The notes below the pieces were generated by a model, which worked only from the letters and a program-made list of their open reading frames with translations, did no database searches and was not told the origin of the DNA. This document shows positions 31,504-37,600 of a DNA stretch of 37,600 nucleotides, one piece after another. This DNA is from CAZCSY01 sp964501505 (GTDB taxonomy: Bacteria > Omnitrophota > Gorgyraeia > Velamenicoccales > Velamenicoccaceae): NCBI GenBank assembly GCA_964501505.1, contig CAZCSY010000006.1, positions 1 through 37,600 of the forward strand, in the 5' to 3' direction. The stretch's first letter is position 1. Each line of letters begins with the position of its first letter. The translations under genes and the position numbers were made by a program.

Positions 31504-32448
31504 ATGGACGCTANNNNNNNNNNCCGCAGGAAGGCCAAGGAACAGTCGAAGAGGATTGTTCTGCCCGAGGGGCACGATCCCCGGGTCCGCAAGGCCGCGG
31601 AGTTCCTAGAAAAGGAAAAGATCGTCGAGCCGGTCCTTTTAGACAAGGACCGGCTTGATGCGCAGAAGGTCGAGGAGTACACCGAGATCTATTATCAGTT
31701 GCGGCGGCACAAAGGGATTTCGCGTGATGAGGCTCGCCAGACGCTGCTCCATCCCGTTTTTTACGGGGCGATGATGGTGCGCGAGGGCGCGGCGGACGGA
31801 TTCGTGGCGGGCGCCGCCACGACGACGCCCGACGTGGCCAAGGCCGCGCTCTACTGTCTGGGCGTGGATCGGCGCATCGCGACGATCGCGAGCTGTTTTA
31901 TCATGACGGTCCCCAACTGCCGGTACGGAGAGGGCGGCGTCTTTATCTTTGCCGACTGCGGCATCATCCCCGATCCGACGACGCGCCAGTTGGCGCAGAT
32001 CGCCGTCTCCTCGGCGGAACTGGGCCGCAAGGTCCTGAATCTCACCCCGCGCGTGGCGATGCTCAGCTACTCGACGAAGGGCTCGGCGTCGGGGCGGTTC
32101 GTCGAGCGCATCCGCGAGGCCACGGCCATGCTCAGGGAGCTGGCGTCGGACCTGGTGGTGGATGGTGAGCTGCAGGTGGACGCGGCGATCGTTCCCGAGG
32201 TCGCGAAATTCAAATTTCCGGACAGCCCCATCCAGGGAAACGCCAACGTCCTCATCTTCCCGAATTTAGAGGCCGGCAACATTTCCTATAAACTCGTCGA
32301 ACGCCTGGCCGGCGGCCGGGCCCTGGGACCGCTCCTGCTGGGTCTCGTCAAGCCCTGCAGCGACCTGTCGCGCGGGTGCGGCTGGGAAGACGTCGTTGAC
32401 TGCGCGGCCGTCACCTCCATCCGGACTCACCAGGATATTTCAGGTTAG
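31504..32448 (+). CDS. pta: Phosphate acetyltransferase (interrupted by N run)
   Basis: This phosphotransacetylase of the 330-residue class converts acetyl-CoA and phosphate to acetyl phosphate and CoA. Visible motifs are RIVLPEGHDPRV near the start, DGFVAGAATTTPDVAKAA, and the catalytic-region stretch VAMLSYSTKGSASG. Ten N bases (31514-31523) fall in codons 4-7; the frame is kept across them, so the gap estimate may be right. I used ATG 31504 because MDA fits the usual N-terminus; a TTG at 31495 would add three residues. A phosphate butyryltransferase is the close alternative. The partner acetate kinase gene starts 5 bases later, which supports Pta. Confidence 0.88.
   Translation: MDAXXXXRRKAKEQSKRIVLPEGHDPRVRKAAEFLEKEKIVEPVLLDKDRLDAQKVEEYTEIYYQLRRHKGISRDEARQTLLHPVFYGAMMVREGAADGFVAGAATTTPDVAKAALYCLGVDRRIATIASCFIMTVPNCRYGEGGVFIFADCGIIPDPTTRQLAQIAVSSAELGRKVLNLTPRVAMLSYSTKGSASGRFVERIREATAMLRELASDLVVDGELQVDAAIVPEVAKFKFPDSPIQGNANVLIFPNLEAGNISYKLVERLAGGRALGPLLLGLVKPCSDLSRGCGWEDVVDCAAVTSIRTHQDISG
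31514..31523. other. Assembly gap (10 N)
   Basis: Ten undetermined bases lie within the pta start region. Ten N is a common placeholder length, but the fact that the reading frame and the expected family length both hold suggests that the true gap is near that size. Confidence 0.99.
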
Positions 32449-32453
32449 AACAT

Positions 32454-33572
32454 ATGAGGCACTACAAGATTCTCGTCATCAATTCGGGGAGTTCCTCGAT
32501 CAAGTACCGTCTTTTTGACGTCCAGGAGAGCGGCAAGAGGAACGGTGTCCATTATGTCTTGCGCCTCAAGGGGCTCATCGAGAAGATCGGCCACCCCGAT
32601 TCGCCGGTCAAGGATCATCGCGAGGGCATACGTGTTCTTTTGGACAGTATCGTGGCGGCGAGGCAGGCGAAGCTCAAGAGTCTCCAGGACATCTTTGCCG
32701 TCGGGCACCGCGTGGTCCACGGCGGCGTCGCCTTTAAGAAGTCCACGCGCCTGACGCCGACGGTGCTGGCCAAGATCCGTGAGTGCGTGGACCTGGCGCC
32801 GCTGCACAATCCCGCGAACCTGGCGGGGATCGAGGCCTGTCAGGAGATCCTTACGGATATCCCGCAGGTCGCGGTTTTCGACACGGCCTTCCATCAGACC
32901 CTGCCGGAGTACGCCTATCTCTATGGCCTGCCGTACGAATATTTCGAGCGCTACAACCTGCGCCGGTTCGGTTTTCACGGCACGAGCCACCAGTACGTGG
33001 CGCATGAGGCCGCGCGCCTTCTGAAGAGACCCCTGAGCCGCCTGAAGCTGATCACCTGCCACCTGGGCAACGGCTGCAGCATCACGGCGATCAAGCACGG
33101 CAAGTCGGTGGACACGAGCATGGGCTTCACGCCCCTCGAGGGCCTGGTGATGGGTACGCGCTGCGGGGATATCGACCCCGCGTCGGTGATCTATCTCGCC
33201 GGCAAAGAGAGGGCGGGCCTGGCGGAGCTGGACCGTGTCCTGAATTATTGCAGCGGTCTCAAGGGCATCTCGGGCGTCAGCAACGATATGCGCGAGATCA
33301 AGAACGCGGCCCGCAAGGGGAACCGTCGGGCGCGGCTTGCCCTGGAGGTTTTTGTCTACCGCATCCGTAAGTACATCGGCAGCTACCTGGCGGCCCTGGG
33401 CGGGGCGGACGCCATCGTCTTCACGGCGGGCATCGGCGAGAACGAAGCGGACGTGCGCCAGAAGATCCTCAAGGGCCTTTTTGATTATATTCCTAAAAAG
33501 ATCAAGGTGCTGGTCGTTCCCACCAACGAAGAACTGATGATCGCCAGACAGACATTTCACGTCGTGCGATAG
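32454..33572 (+). CDS. ackA: Acetate kinase
   Basis: A 372-residue kinase of the ASKHA fold. It begins ILVINSGSSSIKYRLF (phosphate-binding motif), then has GHRVVHGG, FDTAFHQTLP, RRFGFHGTSHQYV, CHLGNGCSITAI and FTAGIGENEADVR, all family signatures. It converts acetyl phosphate and ADP to acetate and ATP, completing substrate-level phosphorylation with Pta. The two genes are 5 bases apart. Coupling to trxA and trxB in one operon is unusual and suggests joint control of fermentation and redox state. The length is slightly short of the typical 400 residues. Confidence 0.96.
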   Translation: MRHYKILVINSGSSSIKYRLFDVQESGKRNGVHYVLRLKGLIEKIGHPDSPVKDHREGIRVLLDSIVAARQAKLKSLQDIFAVGHRVVHGGVAFKKSTRLTPTVLAKIRECVDLAPLHNPANLAGIEACQEILTDIPQVAVFDTAFHQTLPEYAYLYGLPYEYFERYNLRRFGFHGTSHQYVAHEAARLLKRPLSRLKLITCHLGNGCSITAIKHGKSVDTSMGFTPLEGLVMGTRCGDIDPASVIYLAGKERAGLAELDRVLNYCSGLKGISGVSNDMREIKNAARKGNRRARLALEVFVYRIRKYIGSYLAALGGADAIVFTAGIGENEADVRQKILKGLFDYIPKKIKVLVVPTNEELMIARQTFHVVR

Positions 33573-33583
33573 CGAGGTCGGTC

Positions 33584-33934
33584 ATGCAGAGAATCATGTT
33601 GAAGTCCAAGATCCACAGGGCGCGGGTGACCGAGGCCCAACTGTATTATGAAGGCAGCATCGCGGTCGATGCCGATCTTCTCAGGGCCGCGGATATCCTG
33701 CCCGGCGAGAAGGTCGAGGTCCTGAATCTGAACAACGGCACGCGCCTGGAGACGTACGCCATCACGGCGGCCGCTGGTTCGGGTGAGATCTGCCTGAACG
33801 GTCCGGCGGCGCGCGCGGGCTATAAGGGAGATGAGATCATCATCCTGGCCTACACGCTCTGTGACGAAAAAGAAGCCAGAGTCCTGAAGACCCGTACCAT
33901 CCATGTCACCAGCGCCAACAAAATTAAAAATTAA
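33584..33934 (+). CDS. panD: Aspartate 1-decarboxylase proenzyme
   Basis: A 116-residue PanD. It makes beta-alanine for pantothenate and CoA from aspartate, using a pyruvoyl group made by self-cleavage. The cleavage site G24-S25 is in YEGSI, preceded by KSKIHRARVTEA with the catalytic Lys; AYTLCDEKEA lies near the end. The C-terminal end overlaps the deformylase start by 32 nt. Being next to pta-ackA, it may balance CoA supply with acetyl-CoA use, which is speculative. Confidence 0.95.
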   Translation: MQRIMLKSKIHRARVTEAQLYYEGSIAVDADLLRAADILPGEKVEVLNLNNGTRLETYAITAAAGSGEICLNGPAARAGYKGDEIIILAYTLCDEKEARVLKTRTIHVTSANKIKN

Positions 33935-34436
33935 ATATTACGGCGATCCGTCGTTGCGGCGGCGGGCCCGGTCCGTCGAGCGCGTCTGTGACGCCGACCG
34001 GGAGCTCTTTCAGGAGATGGCCGAGATCATGCGCTGCGGCGGCGGGATCGGCCTGGCCGCGCCGCAGGTCGGTATCGACCGGCAGTTCGTGATGGTGGAT
34101 ATCGGTCAGGGCCTCCTGGTTCTGTTGAACCCCCGCATCGTCACCAAGTCGGGCTCCGCGGTGATGGAAGAGGGGTGCCTGAGCCTGCCCGGCATTTACG
34201 TCAATGTGAAGCGCGCCAGGAATATCGTCGTCAGCGGCCTCAACGAGTCCTTCGAGAAGGTCAGTATCTCGGCCAGCGATCTCCTGGCGCGGGCCCTCCA
34301 GCACGAGATCGACCACCTGCGCGGCCGGTTGATCCTGGATTACGCCAATGTCTTTGAGAAGTTCCGGCTCGAGAGGAAGCTCAAGGCCTATCTGAAGGGG
34401 GGCGGCCATGGAGTGTCCCAACAAAAAGCGAAATAA
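33903..34436 (+). CDS. def: Peptide deformylase
   Basis: A 177-residue metalloenzyme that removes the formyl group from new proteins. All three motifs are complete: GGIGLAAPQVG at about 47-57, EEGCLSLPG with C92, and QHEIDHLRG with H134, E135 and H138. The ATG at 33903 lies inside panD (32-nt overlap) and has no strong ribosome-binding site, so translation is probably coupled. No other in-frame ATG lies near the conserved start. Methionyl-tRNA formyltransferase is not in the window. Confidence 0.94.
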   Translation: MSPAPTKLKIKYYGDPSLRRRARSVERVCDADRELFQEMAEIMRCGGGIGLAAPQVGIDRQFVMVDIGQGLLVLLNPRIVTKSGSAVMEEGCLSLPGIYVNVKRARNIVVSGLNESFEKVSISASDLLARALQHEIDHLRGRLILDYANVFEKFRLERKLKAYLKGGGHGVSQQKAK

Positions 34437-34548
34437 AAGCGAGTGCCCCTGCACGTACGAGCCCTGCGACCGCAAGGGCGTCTGCTGTGCGTGCATCTTA
34501 TACCACCGTCGCTGCGGCGACAAGCCCGCGTGCATGAAAGACAAGTAG
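34408..34548 (+). CDS. DUF6485-type cysteine-rich small protein
   Basis: A 46-residue protein starting MECPNKKRNKSEC with nine cysteines (3, 13, 15, 20, 26, 27, 29, 36, 42), including PCTYEPCDRKGVCCAC. It matches the DUF6485 family, small Cys-rich proteins likely to bind zinc or an Fe-S cluster. Its function is unknown. It overlaps the deformylase gene by 29 nt and lies 77 nt before thioredoxin reductase, so a redox-linked role is possible. Confidence 0.82.
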   Translation: MECPNKKRNKSECPCTYEPCDRKGVCCACILYHRRCGDKPACMKDK

Positions 34549-34549
34549 A

Positions 34550-34610
34550 TTCTGACACTCAAAGACCAGGTCTTTGAGTGTCAGAAAATGACACTCGAGA
34601 GACCAGGTCT
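34550..34610 (+). repeat. Perfect 17-bp hairpin plus partial copy before trxB
   Basis: Bases 34550-34566 pair without mismatch with 34570-34586 around the loop CAG. A second, partial copy of the left arm and loop (TGACACTC, then AGAGACCAGGTCT) lies at 34589-34610. The thioredoxin reductase start is 15 bases later. The palindrome looks like a small mobile repeat or a strong message-stabilising structure; no U-tract follows. Confidence 0.85.
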
Positions 34611-34625
34611 AGGTCCGAGAATTTT

Positions 34626-35567
34626 ATGACGTATGACGTTATTATCATCGGGGCGGGGCCGGCGGGGATGACGGCGGCGCTCTATGCCGGGCGCGCACGG
34701 CTCAAGACGCTCGTCGTGGACAAGGCCACGGCCGGCGGGCAGGTCCTTCTGACCGAGCTCATCGAAAATTTTCCAGGTATCCCCGACATGAAGCCTTTCG
34801 CGTGGACCCAGGAACTGAAGAAGCAGGTGACGGCCCTGCCCGATGTCATGCTCAAAGAAGGGGTGCGCGCCGGCAAGATCGCGAAGACAAAGACGGGATT
34901 TCAGATTGAACTCTCCTCGGAGGTCGACGGCAAGGGCGCCCCGCAGGAGAGCCGTTCGGTCATCGTCGCGACCGGCGCCCTGCCCAAAGGCCTGGATATT
35001 CCCGGTGCACGGGAGCTGACCGGTAAAGGCGTCTCATACTGCGCGACCTGCGACGGGCCGCTTTATCGCGATAAAGACGTGGTCGTCGTCGGCGGCGGCA
35101 ATTCCGCCTTCGAGGAGGCGTTGTTTCTGACGCGTTTTGCGGCCAAGGTGACCCTCGTCCACCGCCGGGACGCCTTTCGGGCTGTGGCCGTTTTAGGCGA
35201 GCGCGTCCGGGCAAACAAGAAGATCGCGCTGTGCCTTGAGACGGTCCCGGTGGCCGTCGAGGGAGAGGGCCGCGTCCGGGGTCTTAAAGTCAAAAACGTG
35301 CGCACGGACAAGGAAGAGACGTTGCCCTGTGACGGCGTCTTCGTCTTTGTGGGGTCCGTGCCTGATACGCATTTTTTGGAGGGGCTCGTGGAGCGGGAGG
35401 AGGACGGCTCCCTGCGTACGGATGAGATGATGGCGACGTCCCGGCGCGGCGTCTTTGCGTGCGGCGATTGCCGGCGCCGGCCTTTTTATCAGATCGTGAC
35501 CGCGTGCGCCGAAGGGGCGATCGCCGCCCACGCGGCGGCCGCGTATCTGGAAAGTCAGGCGCCGTGA
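34626..35567 (+). CDS. trxB: Thioredoxin reductase
   Basis: A 313-residue flavoprotein. The FAD site is GAGPAGMTAALYAGRA near the N-terminus, the redox-active pair is CATC (C139, C142), the NAD(P) site is VVGGGNSAFEEALFLT with HRRDAFRA, and GVFACGDC closes the FAD domain. HRRxxFR is the usual NADPH-binding form. It reduces the thioredoxin encoded by the first gene of the operon. The ATG at 34626 has only a weak ribosome-binding site (CCGAG), and a hairpin lies just upstream. Its stop overlaps the GTG start of the next gene. Confidence 0.93.
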   Translation: MTYDVIIIGAGPAGMTAALYAGRARLKTLVVDKATAGGQVLLTELIENFPGIPDMKPFAWTQELKKQVTALPDVMLKEGVRAGKIAKTKTGFQIELSSEVDGKGAPQESRSVIVATGALPKGLDIPGARELTGKGVSYCATCDGPLYRDKDVVVVGGGNSAFEEALFLTRFAAKVTLVHRRDAFRAVAVLGERVRANKKIALCLETVPVAVEGEGRVRGLKVKNVRTDKEETLPCDGVFVFVGSVPDTHFLEGLVEREEDGSLRTDEMMATSRRGVFACGDCRRRPFYQIVTACAEGAIAAHAAAAYLESQAP

Positions 35568-36505
35568 AGAAGTTTTTATCTGTCATCCTGCGCATCAGCA
35601 TCACCGCCGTGTTGCTGATTTTTTTATTTTCCGTGACAGATATCGCGAGGCTCCTCGGGGTCGTGCGCGACGCCCATAAGGGGCGGCTCGCCTCTGCCTT
35701 CGCGCTCTTCTTTTTCCTGAACCTCCTCGTTCTATTGCGTTGGCAGTGTCTCCTACGTGTCCGCGGCCTGCGGGTAGGGACGGTTCGGCTCCTGTACGCG
35801 TACCTCTCGGGTCTCTTCTTCAACCTCGTTTTGCCCAGCACGATCGGCGGGGACGCGGTGCGGACGCTCGATATCGCAGGCTATACGGGTGAGAAGTCGA
35901 GCACGATCCTCGGCACGGTTGTCATGGATCGGATGTTCGGATTTTTCGGACTGTTCACCGTCCTCATCTTTTCGCTCCTGTTCGGCTTCAGGCGTTTTCA
36001 GGACCCCAGCATCCTCGCCGCCGCCGCCGCGCTGCTGGTCCTCGTCATCTTCATGTCGGGGATCATGTTTTCACGGCGGGTTTTCAGGTTTTGTTTCGGC
36101 TGGATGCCGTTCGCGCGGGTGCGGGACTACCTCCGGCGGGTACACGCCGTGACGCGGGAATACCGGGACAAAAAGGGGGCGCTGGCGGTCGCCTGGTCGC
36201 TTTCCATCGCCATCCACGTGGGTCTCGCCTTTGTGTTTCTGTTGACGGCCGCGGCGCTGGGGGAGCGGGTCGCGGTCCTTTATGCCTTGATGTTCGTGCC
36301 GATGGTGACGGCGTTCAGTTCCCTGCCCTTTTCCATCGGCGGCCTGGGGTTGCGTGATGCGGCGACGGTCTTCGTCTTCACGAAGGTCGGGATGAGCACG
36401 GAGCCGGCCTTTGCCATTTCCCTTTTGAGCTTTGGGTTCATGTTCCTGCTGGGGTTGCTCGGGGGCGTCAGCTATGTCGCTACATTATATCGTCGACGGG
36501 TATAA
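35564..36505 (+). CDS. Flippase-like (UPF0104/LPG synthase TM) membrane protein
   Basis: A 313-residue protein with about eight membrane helices, matching the lysylphosphatidylglycerol synthase transmembrane/UPF0104 family. Typical segments are FNLVLPSTIGGDAVR and SSLPFSIGGLGLRDAA. Members are thought to flip lipid-linked substrates; this one lacks the soluble aminoacyl-transferase domain of MprF. The GTG start at 35564 overlaps the trxB stop. It overlaps the next gene by 32 nt. Confidence 0.86.
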   Translation: MKKFLSVILRISITAVLLIFLFSVTDIARLLGVVRDAHKGRLASAFALFFFLNLLVLLRWQCLLRVRGLRVGTVRLLYAYLSGLFFNLVLPSTIGGDAVRTLDIAGYTGEKSSTILGTVVMDRMFGFFGLFTVLIFSLLFGFRRFQDPSILAAAAALLVLVIFMSGIMFSRRVFRFCFGWMPFARVRDYLRRVHAVTREYRDKKGALAVAWSLSIAIHVGLAFVFLLTAAALGERVAVLYALMFVPMVTAFSSLPFSIGGLGLRDAATVFVFTKVGMSTEPAFAISLLSFGFMFLLGLLGGVSYVATLYRRRV

Positions 36506-36971
36506 CGCCATCCGGCGCCTGCCGGCGTTCGACGCTGCTGCGAGCCTTACCGAGAGCCGGCAGCGGCTGTGCGCTTACCTGGAAGGTCGCCGGCCCCACG
36601 GTTCCGTGCGCAACAAGGTGACGGTTGTCTTTGACGGTTCGGCACGCGTCGGCCCGGCGGTGCGCGCACCGTGGCCGTTCGACGTTCTTTATAGCGTCGG
36701 TGAGTCGGCGGATGACGTGATCCGGCGGCTGGTCCGCGAGGCCCGCCAGCCCAAGAATTGCGTGGTCGTGACCGACGACAAGGGCCTGGCGTCCGCCGTA
36801 AAAAAGTCCGGCGCGGCCGTGGCACCGGTCGAGGATTTTTTTAAAGCCCGACCGAAGGGGCCGGTCCGACGCGCCCAGGCCGAGGCCGCCGCGGACAAGG
36901 CCTCATTAGATATCGTGGCGCGCGAGAAGATCACCCAGGAGCTGTGCCGGCTATGGCTGAAGAAAAGGTGA
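36474..36971 (+). CDS. NYN-domain (YacP-like) ribonuclease
   Basis: A 165-residue protein with HYIVDGYNAIRR at the start, TVVFDGSARVG and VVTDDKGLASAV, the acidic residues of the PIN-like NYN fold. YacP/Rae1-type proteins cleave RNA, in some cases on the ribosome. The ATG at 36474 was chosen over an upstream in-frame start because it gives the standard family N-terminus. The start lies within the flippase-like gene, and the end overlaps the DUF523 gene by 19 nt, so the three genes are probably co-translated. Confidence 0.87.
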   Translation: MSLHYIVDGYNAIRRLPAFDAAASLTESRQRLCAYLEGRRPHGSVRNKVTVVFDGSARVGPAVRAPWPFDVLYSVGESADDVIRRLVREARQPKNCVVVTDDKGLASAVKKSGAAVAPVEDFFKARPKGPVRRAQAEAAADKASLDIVAREKITQELCRLWLKKR

Positions 36972-37417
36972 TGGTGAGCGCGTGTCTCGCCGGCGTACGC
37001 TGCGCCTATGACGGCAGCCACAAGCGGCGCGAGGAGTTAGTCCTTTTGGTCCGGCAGAAGAAGGTCCTCTTGTTTTGTCCCGAGAAGTTGGGCGGTCTCA
37101 AGGTCCCGCATGAGCCTTCGGAGATTCGCGGCGGCGACGGCAAGGATGTGCTTTGCGGTGAGGCGCGCGTCGTGTCGCGCACCGGCGAGGACGTGACCGA
37201 CGTCTTTTTGCGGGGCGCGGCGGCGACGTTGAGCCTGGCGGAGGGGCACGGCATCCGGCGCGCCATCGTGAAGGCGCGCAGCCCGGCGTGCGGCTGCGGC
37301 CGGATCTACGACGGTTCCTTCACCCGCCGCCTGCGGGACGGCGACGGCGTGACCGCCGCGTTGCTCAAGAAGAACGGCATCAAGCTCTTGACGGACGAGG
37401 AGTACCTCCATAAATAA
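36953..37417 (+). CDS. DUF523 family protein
   Basis: A 154-residue protein with the family pattern VSACLAGVRCAYDGSHK at the start, FCPEKLGGL in the middle, and KARSPACGCGRIYDGSFT near the end. Conserved cysteines suggest metal or Fe-S binding. The role is unknown. The ATG at 36953 is inside the NYN gene. It is the last gene before an AT-rich stretch. Confidence 0.87.
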   Translation: MAEEKVMVSACLAGVRCAYDGSHKRREELVLLVRQKKVLLFCPEKLGGLKVPHEPSEIRGGDGKDVLCGEARVVSRTGEDVTDVFLRGAAATLSLAEGHGIRRAIVKARSPACGCGRIYDGSFTRRLRDGDGVTAALLKKNGIKLLTDEEYLHK

Positions 37418-37600
37418 TTAGTGTCGTTTCTACCTAACCTTTTGTCTTGTAAAGAGATACAAATAAATTATTGTGCCTACTTAAATATATCCTGATAAAT
37501 AAAGAAAGAATTTGACTTTGACGAAACCAAGATGGAGAGGCAGGCACAGAAAGTATTAATTTATTCATAACCTTATGAAATTATTATAGTTACGCAGAAA
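37418..37600. other. AT-rich non-coding stretch at the window end
   Basis: These 183 nt are much richer in A and T than the rest of the window. I see no ORF and no clear terminator. A TTGACT near 37512 and a TATAGT at 37585-37590 are present but are not spaced as one promoter. The stretch may be the promoter region of the next gene or the margin of a foreign island. Confidence 0.5.

Noticed and set aside
1..37600. CRISPR arrays, transposases, phage genes
   Set aside because: No regularly spaced repeats, no transposase or integrase motifs and no phage structural proteins were found.

Overview
The window reads as chromosomal DNA of a GC-rich Gram-negative bacterium. A TonB-dependent receptor and a small outer-membrane barrel, both ending in an aromatic residue, show the outer membrane. 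The mix of an FMN-type glutamate synthase, a GAF-ANTAR regulator, a GH57/DUF3536 glucan enzyme, a phosphotransacetylase/acetate kinase pair, and small proteins of the DUF6485, GYD and DUF523 types fits an uncultured lineage such as Omnitrophota or Desulfobacterota. That placement is inference from gene content only. There is no transposase, integrase, CRISPR array or phage gene. A 10-base run of N at 31514-31523 shows this is a draft assembly.

Layout. (1) 1-5140: a RiPP-like cassette cut by the window edge. It has the tail of a possible precursor peptide, a strong stem-loop, a radical SAM/SPASM maturase, an exporter-type ABC transporter and a Cache-HAMP histidine kinase; the last three genes overlap by 4 nt each. 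A TonB-dependent receptor (5236-7119) and a wrecked histidine kinase (7204-7713) follow. (2) 7867-10743: a GAF-ANTAR antiterminator-type regulator behind a strong promoter and two tandem terminators, then a stand-alone glutamate-synthase-like enzyme behind a predicted three-way-junction RNA. (3) 10742-12700, minus strand: a KDPG-type aldolase, a DRE-TIM aldolase, a start-less coding remnant and tRNA-His. (4) 12836-16314: a single-domain response regulator, a CHASE3-PAS histidine kinase, a leaderless 62-residue membrane protein, and an SPFH/prohibitin gene whose start region is duplicated. (5) 16463-23772: a cation-chloride-cotransporter-like permease, a GYD protein, a FecR-domain protein with nonapeptide repeats, the GH57 enzyme, and two small unknown proteins. 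(6) 23861-27899: a cold-shock protein behind its own promoter and terminator, a minus-strand YqaA-type membrane protein, an M48 protease with an EF-hand-like loop, and an ABC-F ATPase. (7) 27960-30992: an ammonium operon (barrel, small DNA-binding-like protein, AmtB, PII) behind a leader built like that of the ANTAR gene. (8) 31052-37417: a compact operon trxA-pta-ackA-panD-def-DUF6485-trxB-flippase-like-NYN-DUF523.

How it may work together. Regions 2 and 7 suggest one nitrogen circuit. Both transcription units start from a TTGACA/TATAGT promoter and run through a hairpin with an ACG-starting five-base loop, a terminator with a GNRA loop, and a second terminator. One encodes an ANTAR protein, a family known to act by RNA antitermination, and the other encodes ammonium uptake and PII. 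This pair of matching leaders is the most interesting regulatory signal in the window. The RiPP-like cassette at the left edge is the most interesting candidate biosynthetic system, but the precursor is only partly visible.
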